From Daphnia carinata (Eukaryota > Arthropoda > Branchiopoda > Diplostraca > Daphniidae), in the NCBI RefSeq assembly GCF_022539665.2, contig NW_026712522.1, positions 62,001 to 126,000 on the forward strand: DNA of 64,000 bases. The letters are read 5' to 3'. The translations under genes were made by a program, and so were the position numbers. The notes below the pieces were generated by a model. That model was not told the origin of the DNA. It saw only the letters and a list, made by a program, of their open reading frames with translations, and ran no database searches. This document shows, in pieces, positions 12,124 to 20,636 of the stretch. Numbering within the stretch: position 1 is the stretch's first letter; each line of letters begins with the position of its first letter.

Positions 12124-14414
12124 CTATGGTATCCATGCAAGTTGGACACCAAAGCTAGGTTTACCATGTTCCTTCAGGATATCCCTACGGAAACAGGCCT
12201 TATGGATCCAGGAATCGCAAATCCTATATTGGTTGCAATCATCCTCTGTACCTGTGCTTTTACCACGGCATACAGAGAACACGTAGCAACTTTTCTTGAG
12301 TTTCTTCGTCAAAGGTAGAAAGAATCCCCGACTTTCAGTCTACCTTGAAGCCTCGATAACCGCCCCGATCCTTAACGACGTTATCTGTCGTCCTTTTGCC
12401 CTTTTTTCCTTTCGTCTTCGGACTGTAAAACAGAAGAAATAATTATGAGTAACTGGTGAAATCAACCATTAAACTAACGAAGAGTTATAATCATACCATG
12501 GAAACCCACCATTTTTGACAAAGTGACACTGGAGTATTTTCCTCCGATGATCATGGTGTTAGCAGCGACTGGAAATGTCCGTTTCCACCAAAATTCCGTT
12601 TAATCGATGATTTTTAAAATGAAAAATTGAAATTACATTTCCATATATTGGAGATATCGCTCATCTCATCCACTTGACCCTATCCATATCACTCAACTGG
12701 TCGACCATCCTAGAATTTTGACCCTATTTTTCAGATACTAGAATTTGAATAAACCTGTCTATTATTATTGGCGAAATAATTTTCAAATTCTCCCAGGATT
12801 ACGTGTACACTCTTGAGTTTTAATATAGTGTTAAGGCATGTTTCGAAAATAAAGATAATAAAATCCTTACGTATACTAGGTTCAGAGATGAATCTGGAAT
12901 ATCCGATGACAGTCTTGACCAATGGACTCCAGTTAGTGACACCCAGGCAAGAGGCTGAATGCATCTTTGGACTAAGAATGGATTTGATCGACCAATAAAA
13001 AAAGATCGATCAAAGGTGTCGAAAAAATCTAGTAACAACATATACTTACAGAATCAGGAAACCTCTCAGAATAAAGATCTGATAGCAATAAAGAACTTCC
13101 TTGAGCAGGAGGATCTTCAATCCAGTCCAACGAAGAAATAGGGACGCCATCGAAAGCGAGGACCATGTCACCGCTATTTCTCTCTCCACATTCGTCCTCT
13201 TTTGACAAACATTTGGAAATTCTAAATGCAAACGCTGCTATTTAAGAAGTCTTTTAAATGTTTACATACTTACAAACTTTCTTCACGGCGTAGGGATTTC
13301 ATGGATACAAGCCACAAGGTCTGAAACCGTTTTGCCCATTAGTAGGTCCAGCCTGCCACACTTCGTTGAGCAAATGGGCTATATTCTTCACTGTGATTGT
13401 TATTGGTCGGATCCTTTCCTGTCCACTCGTTAACTTTAGTTTTCCACAAACTCTTCAAGGACTTAAAAAGACCCACATCACACGGCTGCAGTACATGCGT
13501 GGTGTTTGGGGGAAATCAGATTAAGATAATGGTTTCCGTGTAAATGTCTGAAATCCGGATATTAATGTGGCTGCGGTGACCATCCAGATACAGGACGACG
13601 GGGAACTATGATTCCTTGATCTCCAGTTCAGGAACAAATTGATGTGACAGCTAATGGCATAAGGCAACGTCCGTCATCCACACTTTTTTTGTACAAAATA
13701 CTTGAAAACCAGATGGCATTTGTTCCGTCACCATCCATTGCTGCGTCCGTTCATGAGGGCAAATCGCAAAGAGGGGTAAAATCCACCCAGACGCCGAAAC
13801 TGTTGCCTAAAGAGAGACGCCAGTACCTTCTACCAGACGACGTCTTGGTAGAACCTTTCAATGAGATAAACGTCTTTAGTCCCACGTAAAGAAAATTTTA
13901 ACGCAATTGAAAGACCTCGTAGGGTCGGCGAAAATGCCCTCTAAGCCGTTGTCCCTATGAAACAAAATTATAAATGAATAAAAATTCTTCCTTATATGTG
14001 TTAATCGATAAACGAACTGCGAATGTGGATAAGTAGTGCACTATGCTATAAACAGGTGGGGTGTACAGCAAGAACCAAACTACGGCAACTAAATTATGCA
14101 AATGATGACCATCTTGAAATATTTTTCTACATGCGTATCCCATTGCAGGAGGTCGTGAGACGCAATTTGGCTCTTGCCGAGGTCCACAATTTCCGCTGTT
14201 CTCAGTGACAGGTTTTGCTGCGTGCTAAATTTCGGAAGCCATATTTCCGTCGGATGGAATCCAGCAATTCCTTGTTTGACACCGGAAACTCTACGCTAAC
14301 CATACTCCGGACCCAATTAGCGATAATGACTTCATCTTCTTCTAACAGAAGAGTTGGCCTTCCTCTTTGGTTTTTTATTGGTCCTTCATTGTTGCAACCA
14401 CTGGCAAACTTCAA
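12124..14414 (-). pseudogene. Tigger/pogo-type (CENP-B/DDE_1) transposase relic
   Basis: Read on the minus strand. Near 14.4-14.2 kb is a CENP-B-like HTH segment (GRPTLLLEEDEVIIANWVRS, then NKELLDSIRR) followed by a LSLRTAE-type linker. At 13.9-13.4 kb lie DDE_1 blocks: KGSTKTSS, then VLYLDGHRSHINIRI and PPNTTHVLQPCDVGLFKSLK, both typical of this family around the second and third catalytic regions. At 12.43-12.12 kb is a lysine-rich stretch followed by a Cys-rich tail (CSVCRG-like, then CDSWIHKAC) resembling the PHD-like C-terminus of some jerky/Tigger proteins. Stops and frame changes break it throughout, so it is non-functional. Family assignment is firm; boundaries are approximate. Confidence 0.75.
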
Positions 14415-14969
14415 GATCTATTCTGCGAACATAAGCAAAATTATACTTAGCAAAAACAGTTCTAAATTTCATTTAATTATTTAGCTTAATTAATTCATAA
14501 TATTAATCAGCTTTTGGACAATCAAGTTACCTGAAAGATTTAGGGGATAGTGGGATGAGCTGGGATAGTTCAGGGTAAAAGTTTGTAACGATTATGTAAA
14601 AAACTACAGAAATTAGAAAAAAATAAATAACGGAATTTTCTTTGCTAAAATTATTGCTGCAATTTAGCGTTTTTTACTGCAATTATACAAATTAGCATAT
14701 ATTTTATGCATACAGACATTTAGTTTAGCCACTTCTTCATCGTTTGCATAAAAAAATCCATTATTGGGGAACGTGAACTATGTAGTATCTAATAGAGTTA
14801 ATTTAATAAATGCTTTAATAGGAAAGGCTGAAGGGCTAAGAAGAAATTCTTTGTAACATTTTAACAATTCCTCAACTTGTTTACCAAGAGAAGGACTCTA
14901 CCAGAAGAGTGGATGACCCGGAATGACATAGAATTACCCATCACGTGACAAAATAATAAATATTTCAGA
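14415..14969. other. Intergenic DNA with a short extra copy of the neighbouring inverted-repeat arm
   Basis: Around 14771-14830 the stretch GAACTATGTAGTATCTAATAG and following bases repeat, inverted, the outer part of the left arm described next. Otherwise AT-rich with nothing recognised. Confidence 0.45.
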
Positions 14970-16670
14970 TTTTCCTATAATACTATTTTATTAAATAAAC
15001 TCTATTAGATACAAAATAGTTCATGCTCCCTTGCAATTAAAATTTTAATAAAATAAGAAATAAATGTTATCTAACCATTTAAGTAATCAATTAACACCGT
15101 CGGTCTTTCAAATGAAAAAAGGATAGAAGCCGACGCTCTTACGCAATAAAGGGCCTACCGGATTAGAGGTTCAACGTCCCTACACAAATAAGGTTGAAGG
15201 AATAGGACTATCTCTTAGGAGAAATAGGGCCTGTCCCATGGAGAAATAGGACTATCCTAAAACATTGGAAAAGTCAGTCCCATTTCTCCCAGTCCCATTT
15301 CTACAGGAGAAATAGGACTGGAAATTATCAGTCCTTTTTTTTCAGTCCTATTTCACCGGCTATCCTTGTTGTGGTTCGTTTTGCTTCCCTAATATTCCTT
15401 TGAAGGACGGATAATTGTGCAACATTAGTCGTTTGAATGTTACCTGCTTGTGTTCTAATTTGTCGCGTGTTTCTAGTACGAATAAACTAGTTGTCTGAAA
15501 ATGTTTGTTTTGCTAATTTTCATTTTTAATTAAGTTTCTTTAGAAATACTAGCAACATTACATCAAGGGCTAAAAACCACACACTCTGTAAAACAAAATC
15601 GATTATGCTAAAAGAGATGTATCATGTATCTCTCTATCTCAATTTAACAATAAATAAAGTAAGTTTTAGTTCCTGTAAACGAAACAAACGGTAAGCTTTT
15701 ACTTTTTCTTCAACAGTGAGTTACGTATTGTGATAATGATGTTTTCCTTTGAATTGCAGTTGTACGCAATTGCATATCGAAGTAACTATGGCAGTTTTTA
15801 GACACCAACAAAAGACAAAAATTAATGGATGAAGAACAAAACCTTTCTAACATAGAAAAATAAACTTAGATTCAATTCGACATACCTTACCATTAATAAC
15901 TGTTGTTCTGTTTGTTTCTACCTTAATAATAGAATAGGATATCATGCTTTTATAAGGTTTATGTAAATTCAATCCCGTTACCAATGACCCACACGGCACG
16001 AGGGGCTCCTCAGTACCTCTGCAGAACTTCCTACTTTCCTCCTCAGTCTTCTCCATAATCGTCCTAAATTCCTCTTAGAACCTTCTTTTTGGTCGCCTGG
16101 TAGCTGCCTGACAGGCTCTTCAGTCACTCTTACATCATCCTCAGCTAGTACCTAGAACCTCCCATGATGCAAAATATTGCGTGATATATGTCTTCGATAT
16201 ACCCAGCGGCTTTACATAAGTTTAATAGCATTTGAATGCAATTAAAAAATAAAATTAATATTAAACGACAACGGAATATTGGAGATTGTATATTCGATTA
16301 AAAAAACTTCACCTTTTATTAGGATTGGCGGTGAAATGGGACTAAACCGAAATAGGACTGTGAGAAATAGGACTGACTTTTAAAATATTTTAGGTCAGTC
16401 CAAATTCTCCAATGCATTAGTCGTATTTCTATTAGAGATAGTCCTATTTCTAAGATTGTTCCAATTGGAACGATGAGCCTCCAATATGGTAAAGCGTCGG
16501 CTTATATCCATTTTCCTTTTTAAAATACCGATGGTGTTTACTCATTACTTAAATGGTTCACAAAACCTTTTTTTCTTATGCTATTTGAATTAAAATTACA
16601 GGAGAACATGAATTATATTGTATTTAATAGAGTCCAGTTAACAAAATACTATAGAGCAAAATCAGAAATG
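14970..16670. mobile_element. Large imperfect inverted repeat, MITE/foldback-like
   Basis: The left arm (about 14970-15366) and right arm (about 16321-16670) are diverged reverse complements. Shared blocks include AACTCTATTAGATAC/ATTAAATAC, AACCATTTAAGTAAT, CACCGTCGGT/CACCATCGGT, AAGCCGACGCT and AGTCCTATTTCACCG. Both arms contain many copies, in both orientations, of GAAATAGGACT. The ~950-bp core has no convincing ORF. This is the architecture of a non-autonomous DNA transposon with sub-terminal binding motifs. No target duplication was identified. Confidence 0.55.
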
Positions 16671-17593
16671 TTTTTTACTTATATTGCACTTCATGTGGTC
16701 ATAACAAACTTTTCCAATTGCACTAATGTTTTACTATTTCATACTACTATCGTTACATAATATACAGCTCTTACGTATTCAGATTTTGCTCTAATAGTAT
16801 TTTATTAATTATTTATTAAATACCATGAAATTACATGTCCAGTTACGGAGGAGGTGCAATACGTTAGTCCATAGGCATTTTTTAGGTGGTATGATTGAAA
16901 TCGGTCTCTTATTTCACTTATTGTAGTGCTCGACCTCTATCTTATTGAAACAGTTTTATTGTTTGCGTTTTTAATTGTTTCTTTTGGTTGCCTTTGTTAG
17001 TTTATTAACGTTAGCGATTAATTTTTGCAACCTACACATTGTCTTCGTTATTCGCGTGAAAAACAGCCGCCTTAATAATTTATTGAATAAAAAAAGGTAA
17101 ACCCCAAAATTTACATTATCTAACAATTTTACTTGAGCCAAATGTTTTTGTGATACTTTAAAACTCACCAGTCTTACTTTCATGAAGGGATCTCCTAAAG
17201 CACTCCTGACCATATCACCAACAATGTCTTGAATTGAAAATATTGGCACTCCACAATTTTCCAGCCTCTTGTGGCCTTCCTCAGTACTTCTCAACGGTAT
17301 GATTGATGCGCCGGGGAGGCTAAGAGCCTTTTAGGAGGTTCCCAGGAAGGAGCTCCAGTTACAAGTTATTGAGTGTCGCCGCGTCAACATTTCATATTCA
17401 CGGAAATGTATGACGCGATGTCCAACGCATGAAACACATCCAATCAGCAACAAGTAACATGTAAAGTAAAATATAAAAATAGAATTCAAGGAAATGTCAA
17501 TGACACTTGAATTAATTATATTTATAAAATATACTTTTAAGATAACGGACAATAAACATAATATATAATTAGAATATAAAAAAAACAAACAAT
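16671..17593. other. Unique flank of the tRNA array; one weak exon-like stretch
   Basis: AT-rich. On the minus strand 17170-17335 is open and ends in MK followed by GTAAGA, a good splice donor context, but I recognise no domain. The last bases before 17594 join directly to a fragment of the tRNA unit. Confidence 0.4.
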
Positions 17594-17671
17594 GTTCGAT
17601 CCTGGGTGGGAATACGACATTTAAGTGAAAAGCAAATGTGAAACACGACTTGATGATTCATCGTTAACGTT

Positions 17672-17744
17672 TCCTGGCTAGCTCAGTCGTTAGAGGATAA
17701 GATTGGTAATAAATTGGTCGTAGGTTCGAACCCCGCCTCGTACG
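17672..17744 (+). pseudogene. tRNA-Lys-like relic, array copy 1
   Basis: TGGCTAGCTCAGTCGTTAGAGG and GGTTCGA match the A and B boxes of an animal tRNA-Lys. The acceptor halves (TCCTGGC and CTCGTAC) do not pair, and the anticodon stem is lost, with GGT in the place of CTT. It cannot fold as a tRNA but retains the internal Pol III promoter elements. It is the first gene-like element of every array unit, 68 nt before Val-AAC. Confidence 0.65.
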
Positions 17745-17781
17745 AGTAGTGTTGAATGTTCATCAGGTCAATTGCTGTTGG

Positions 17782-17787
17782 TATATT
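17782..17787 (+). promoter_or_regulatory. TATA-like element 31 nt upstream of tRNA-Val(AAC)
   Basis: TATATT in GGTATATTTGG sits at -31 relative to the tRNA and is present in every unit except the last, which reads GGTATATGTGG. Upstream TATA-like elements assist Pol III at arthropod tRNA genes; the role here is inferred from position. Confidence 0.4.
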
Positions 17788-17812
17788 TGGCTGTAATAGT
17801 TGTCTGAAATGC

Positions 17813-17885
17813 GTTCCCATAGTGTAGTGGTTATCACGTCGGCCTAACACGCTGAAGGTCCTCAGTTCGATCCTGGGTGGGAACA
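17813..17885 (+). tRNA. tRNA-Val-AAC: tRNA-Val(AAC), array copy 1
   Basis: A 73-nt cloverleaf. Acceptor GTTCCCA pairs with TGGGAAC, anticodon stem TCGGC with GCTGA around the loop CTAACAC (anticodon AAC), and T-arm CTCAG with CTGGG. A and B boxes are good, the discriminator is A and there is no CCA. No run of four T follows before Val-TAC 103 nt downstream, so termination may occur only after that gene. Confidence 0.95.
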
Positions 17886-17988
17886 AGACATTTAAGTGAA
17901 AAGCAAATGTGAAAGACGACTATAAATTTGGAATTTCCTGATTTCGTCATGATTTGATTAAGACCGTTGCTGGTGACATAAATTGAAC

Positions 17989-18061
17989 GTTCTCATAGTG
18001 TAGCGGTTATCACGTCGGCTTTACACGCTGAAGGTCCTCAGTTCGACCCTGGGTGAGAACA
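17989..18061 (+). tRNA. tRNA-Val-TAC: tRNA-Val(TAC), array copy 1
   Basis: A 73-nt cloverleaf closely related to Val-AAC. Acceptor GTTCTCA pairs with TGAGAAC, anticodon stem TCGGC with GCTGA around TTTACAC (anticodon TAC), and T-arm CTCAG with CTGGG. Followed by TTTT twelve nt downstream. Decodes GUA/GUG, complementing the AAC copy that reads GUU/GUC. Confidence 0.93.
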
Positions 18062-18072
18062 ATCGGTTTGCA

Positions 18073-18076
18073 TTTT
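18073..18076 (+). terminator. Pol III terminator TTTT after tRNA-Val(TAC)
   Basis: TTTT in GCATTTTAC lies 12 nt past Val-TAC and recurs in the complete units. It is the first T4 run on the + strand after the start of the Lys-like relic, so it would end a joint relic-Val-Val transcript. Confidence 0.6.
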
Positions 18077-18275
18077 ACAAGATTGACTCATTGATTCGTC
18101 AGGTCACCGCCATCTGTAAGTCTGTAAGGCAACCAAATTTGTTTGACATCAATGACATGAATGCCACGGGACAACATTAACTAACTTTACGACAGCCTGG
18201 TTGTATTTAGCTCATATGTGGTTTTCCATTACTTAGTACTAGGCCAAGATATAGGCAAATAATTATGAAGCTTCC

Positions 18276-18282
18276 AAAAAAA
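18276..18282 (-). terminator. Pol III terminator (T7) of minus-strand tRNA-Asn
   Basis: A7 on the + strand is T7 on the minus strand, about 50 nt past the 3' end of tRNA-Asn. The run varies from six to eight T between units and is the first T4+ run downstream of the gene. Confidence 0.6.
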
Positions 18283-18332
18283 GATAGTGCAATCGGTGTG
18301 CAGTGTCCATATTTGTTTGCACTTCATTGCAT

Positions 18333-18407
18333 CGCCCCTGTGGGATCGAACCACCAGCATTCCGGTTAACAGCCGAAGCGGGATAGACGGAATTGCGCCA
18401 CAGAGGC
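18333..18407 (-). pseudogene. tRNA-Asn(GTT) pseudogene, array copy 1
   Basis: The anticodon loop CTGTTAA is intact, but the D-arm is rearranged and two bases are lost at the T-stem/acceptor junction, which leaves the acceptor one base short. No intron. It lies at the diverged left edge of the array. Confidence 0.75.
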
Positions 18408-18747
18408 GCGTTGTTGTAATTTTGCGCAAAATCATGCATATGGTAAACATGGGGTAAGTCCAAACGTTTATTACAGTTTTGATTTCATATTGCTTCATTG
18501 TTCTCTAATGAAAAGGAACTACTACAGACGGTAGATTCGGAAGATTGGGTTAGAACGATTTGCTGGTACCGTTTGCCTGACACGTGAACACATGTAACTA
18601 GACTTATTTACTCACGAAATAACTCATTAACGATTTATAATAAGTTTAGGGATGTTTGGTAAGTTGAAAACTAGATTTTAGACGGATAATCTGAAAATTT
18701 CAAACACCGAAAAATACAGGGTTGACAGAGGATTCATCGTTCATGTG

Positions 18748-18820
18748 TCCTGGCTAGCTCAGTCGTTAGAGGAAAAGATTGGTAATCAATTGGTCGTAGG
18801 TTCGATCCCCACCTCGACGG
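18748..18820 (+). pseudogene. tRNA-Lys-like relic, array copy 2
   Basis: A and B boxes are kept, with a shortened 3' end (CTCGACGG). The anticodon region reads GATTGGTAATCAATT here, which still pairs, so this copy may be closer to the ancestral form. Confidence 0.6.
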
Positions 18821-18885
18821 AGTGTTCAATGTTAATCAGGTCAATTGCTGTTGGTATATTTGGCTGTAATAGTTGTCTGAAATGC

Positions 18886-18958
18886 GTTCCCATAGTGTAT
18901 TGGTTATCACATCGGCCTAACACGCTGAAGGTCCTCAGTTCGATCCTGGGTGGGAACA
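18886..18958 (+). tRNA. tRNA-Val-AAC: tRNA-Val(AAC), array copy 2
   Basis: Stems are intact. Left-edge variant with TATTGG in the D-loop and A at position 26 (ATCACATCGG). Confidence 0.85.
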
Positions 18959-19058
18959 AGACATTTAAGTGAAAAGCGTTTAAATGTGAAAGACGACTAT
19001 TAATTTGGTTTGATTTCGTATATATTGGATTAAGACCGTTGCTTGACATAAATTGAAC

Positions 19059-19131
19059 GTTCTCATATATAGTTGGTTATCACGTCGGCTTTACACACTG
19101 AAGGTCATCAGTTCGACCCTGGGTGAGAACA
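19059..19131 (+). pseudogene. tRNA-Val(TAC) probable pseudogene, array copy 2
   Basis: The acceptor and TAC anticodon are kept, but the D-arm (TATAGTTGG) no longer pairs and the anticodon and T-stems carry changes (CACTGA, ATCAG). The + strand T4 terminator region downstream is partly preserved. Confidence 0.65.
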
Positions 19132-19225
19132 ATCTTCATTTTACAAGATTGACTCATATGATTCGTTTATATCACCGCCATCTGTAAGTCGCCAAGGCCG
19201 TCAAATTTGTTTGACATCAAGCCAA

Positions 19226-19759
19226 CGGCCGTGATAAGCTGCCTCCGCCCGTCAGCCCTCTTCGTTTGTCCGACTCTTTTCTCGACGGCTCCAACGAAGT
19301 TGCTCGTGGGAACCTTGCCTCATCCGGATTGGATCCTGTTTTGCCGTCGCTTCACCCGAAGATCCATTCGACCCGGGGGCATTCAACGCCAAGGATTACA
19401 AGTAATCTAGCGCTCGTCTTTTGTGTCCGTCATATTGGCCGGGCCTTGTCTCGGCCCCGTATTTGAGATCATTGGATGGTGAGATCCGTCCTGCCGGTCT
19501 TAACACGGTCCAGCACCGCCAAGTCATATTGGCCGCGCCTTGTCCCGGCCTCATAGTTTTAGATCATTTGACGGTGAGATCCGTCCAGACGGTCTCGTCG
19601 CGATCCCGACGCGCCAAGTCATCGGAGCACGGTCCCCCACCGGCTGCCCAGACGTGACGCGGCTATTACGCTGGGATTCAGAGGTCCCAAGCCACTACTT
19701 TACGCTGAGCCGGCAGACTCCGGCATTTGAGAACGCCCGGCCAAGGGGCATTCCTCAAA
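19226..19759 (+). repeat. Truncated 5' LTR of element 1 (534 bp remain)
   Basis: Matches about 27041-27574 of its own 3' LTR. The promoter part, including the TATA box, is gone, so this copy should be transcriptionally inert unless driven from outside. It contains one ATG at about 19475, absent from element 2. Confidence 0.85.
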
Positions 19760-19760
19760 T

Positions 19761-19771
19761 TGGTCCTTCGA
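19761..19771 (+). promoter_or_regulatory. Primer-binding site of element 1 (tRNA-Tyr)
   Basis: TGGTCCTTCGA, one base after the LTR, is complementary to the 3' end of an animal tRNA-Tyr (TCGAAGGA plus CCA). Confidence 0.65.
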
Positions 19772-19811
19772 ACAAAATAATAACAAAAATCTGCCCGTAC
19801 ATTCCATAACA

Positions 19812-20528
19812 GTGTCGGACAGCATACATCAACAGCACCAGCAGGCGGTGTACTCCAGATTCCAGCACCTCCTAGATACGGAGGCTCGCTCTTACGAACT
19901 CTGGAAAGAGCTAGAACAAACCATCCCGAAAGGTGTGTTCAGGAGACTTCGCATCCCGGAGCCATTTCCTGAACAACGCGCCAAGAGACCGGTGGAGAAA
20001 AAGAGTCGGCCAAACCCTTACACACGACCGATCACTCCGACTTTGGACTCGCCAGCCCAGTTTTTGAACGAGCAGGAGAGGGAACAGCTAGCTGCCCTCA
20101 CCAAAGTCCAAGAGTCACACTCCTCGGTAATAGCAGCGGCACAAAAGGCAGCAGAACGTGCCGAAGAACACGCCAGATTCCTGCTGGAGACGAGCAAGCT
20201 GAGACGCGATAAAGAAGAGCTCCAGAGAAGGGAGCAGATATTGGAAAGGGCGCGCGGTGTCAAAGAGTTGCCGCCCGCCACATTCCAGATACCGGGCCCA
20301 CCACCGACCCCCACGGTGTTGAGCCAAGAAATTAGAGACCTCGCCGCTGGACCCTCAAAAGAGACACCCCAAGCGAAGAAAGCGAGGTCTACATCAGGGA
20401 TACCACGGAGTTGGAAGAAATCTTCACCCGAAGAACGGTTGAGCAGACAACTATCAAAGCGACTGGCAAAAACAGGAATCGCATCTTCCTCTGAAGACGA
20501 AATTTTAAAGTCTCCAGTGCTTGATTAA
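19812..20528 (+). CDS. ORF1, ATG-less coiled-coil protein ahead of gag (element 1)
   Basis: A 238-codon frame between primer-binding site and gag, conserved in element 2 with in-frame indels (for example a 6-nt difference near the QAKKAR segment). It has no ATG and no internal methionine; the GTG at 19812 is simply a convenient start, and the true start, if any, must be non-AUG. Composition: a tryptophan-containing N-terminus, a charged helical region at residues ~75-155 rich in E, A, R and K (likely coiled coil), a Pro-rich stretch (PGPPPTPT), a basic segment (KKAR, SWKK) and an acidic SSSEDE near the end. Not recognised as Gag, Env or any known domain. It could instead be a translated leader under constraint only for lacking ATG. 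Confidence 0.5.
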   Translation: MSDSIHQQHQQAVYSRFQHLLDTEARSYELWKELEQTIPKGVFRRLRIPEPFPEQRAKRPVEKKSRPNPYTRPITPTLDSPAQFLNEQEREQLAALTKVQESHSSVIAAAQKAAERAEEHARFLLETSKLRRDKEELQRREQILERARGVKELPPATFQIPGPPPTPTVLSQEIRDLAAGPSKETPQAKKARSTSGIPRSWKKSSPEERLSRQLSKRLAKTGIASSSEDEILKSPVLD

Positions 20529-20636
20529 TATTGTCGATATTGTTATAATAAGTTGTTAAATAAATACCTGAAAAAAAAACATATCCCTACCACTATAAAA
20601 AAAAAACAAAAAAAACACAAAAAACACACAACAGAA

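Larger units (their letters stand above)
17594..19225 (+). repeat. Left edge of the tRNA tandem array (two diverged units)
   Basis: The array starts inside the 3' end of a Val-AAC copy (GTTCGATCCTGGGTGGGAA at 17594) and then jumps, by an internal deletion of Val-TAC and Asn, to the sequence before the next Lys-like relic. The two units here are the most diverged of the array. The second is cut at about 19225 by element 1. Confidence 0.8.
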
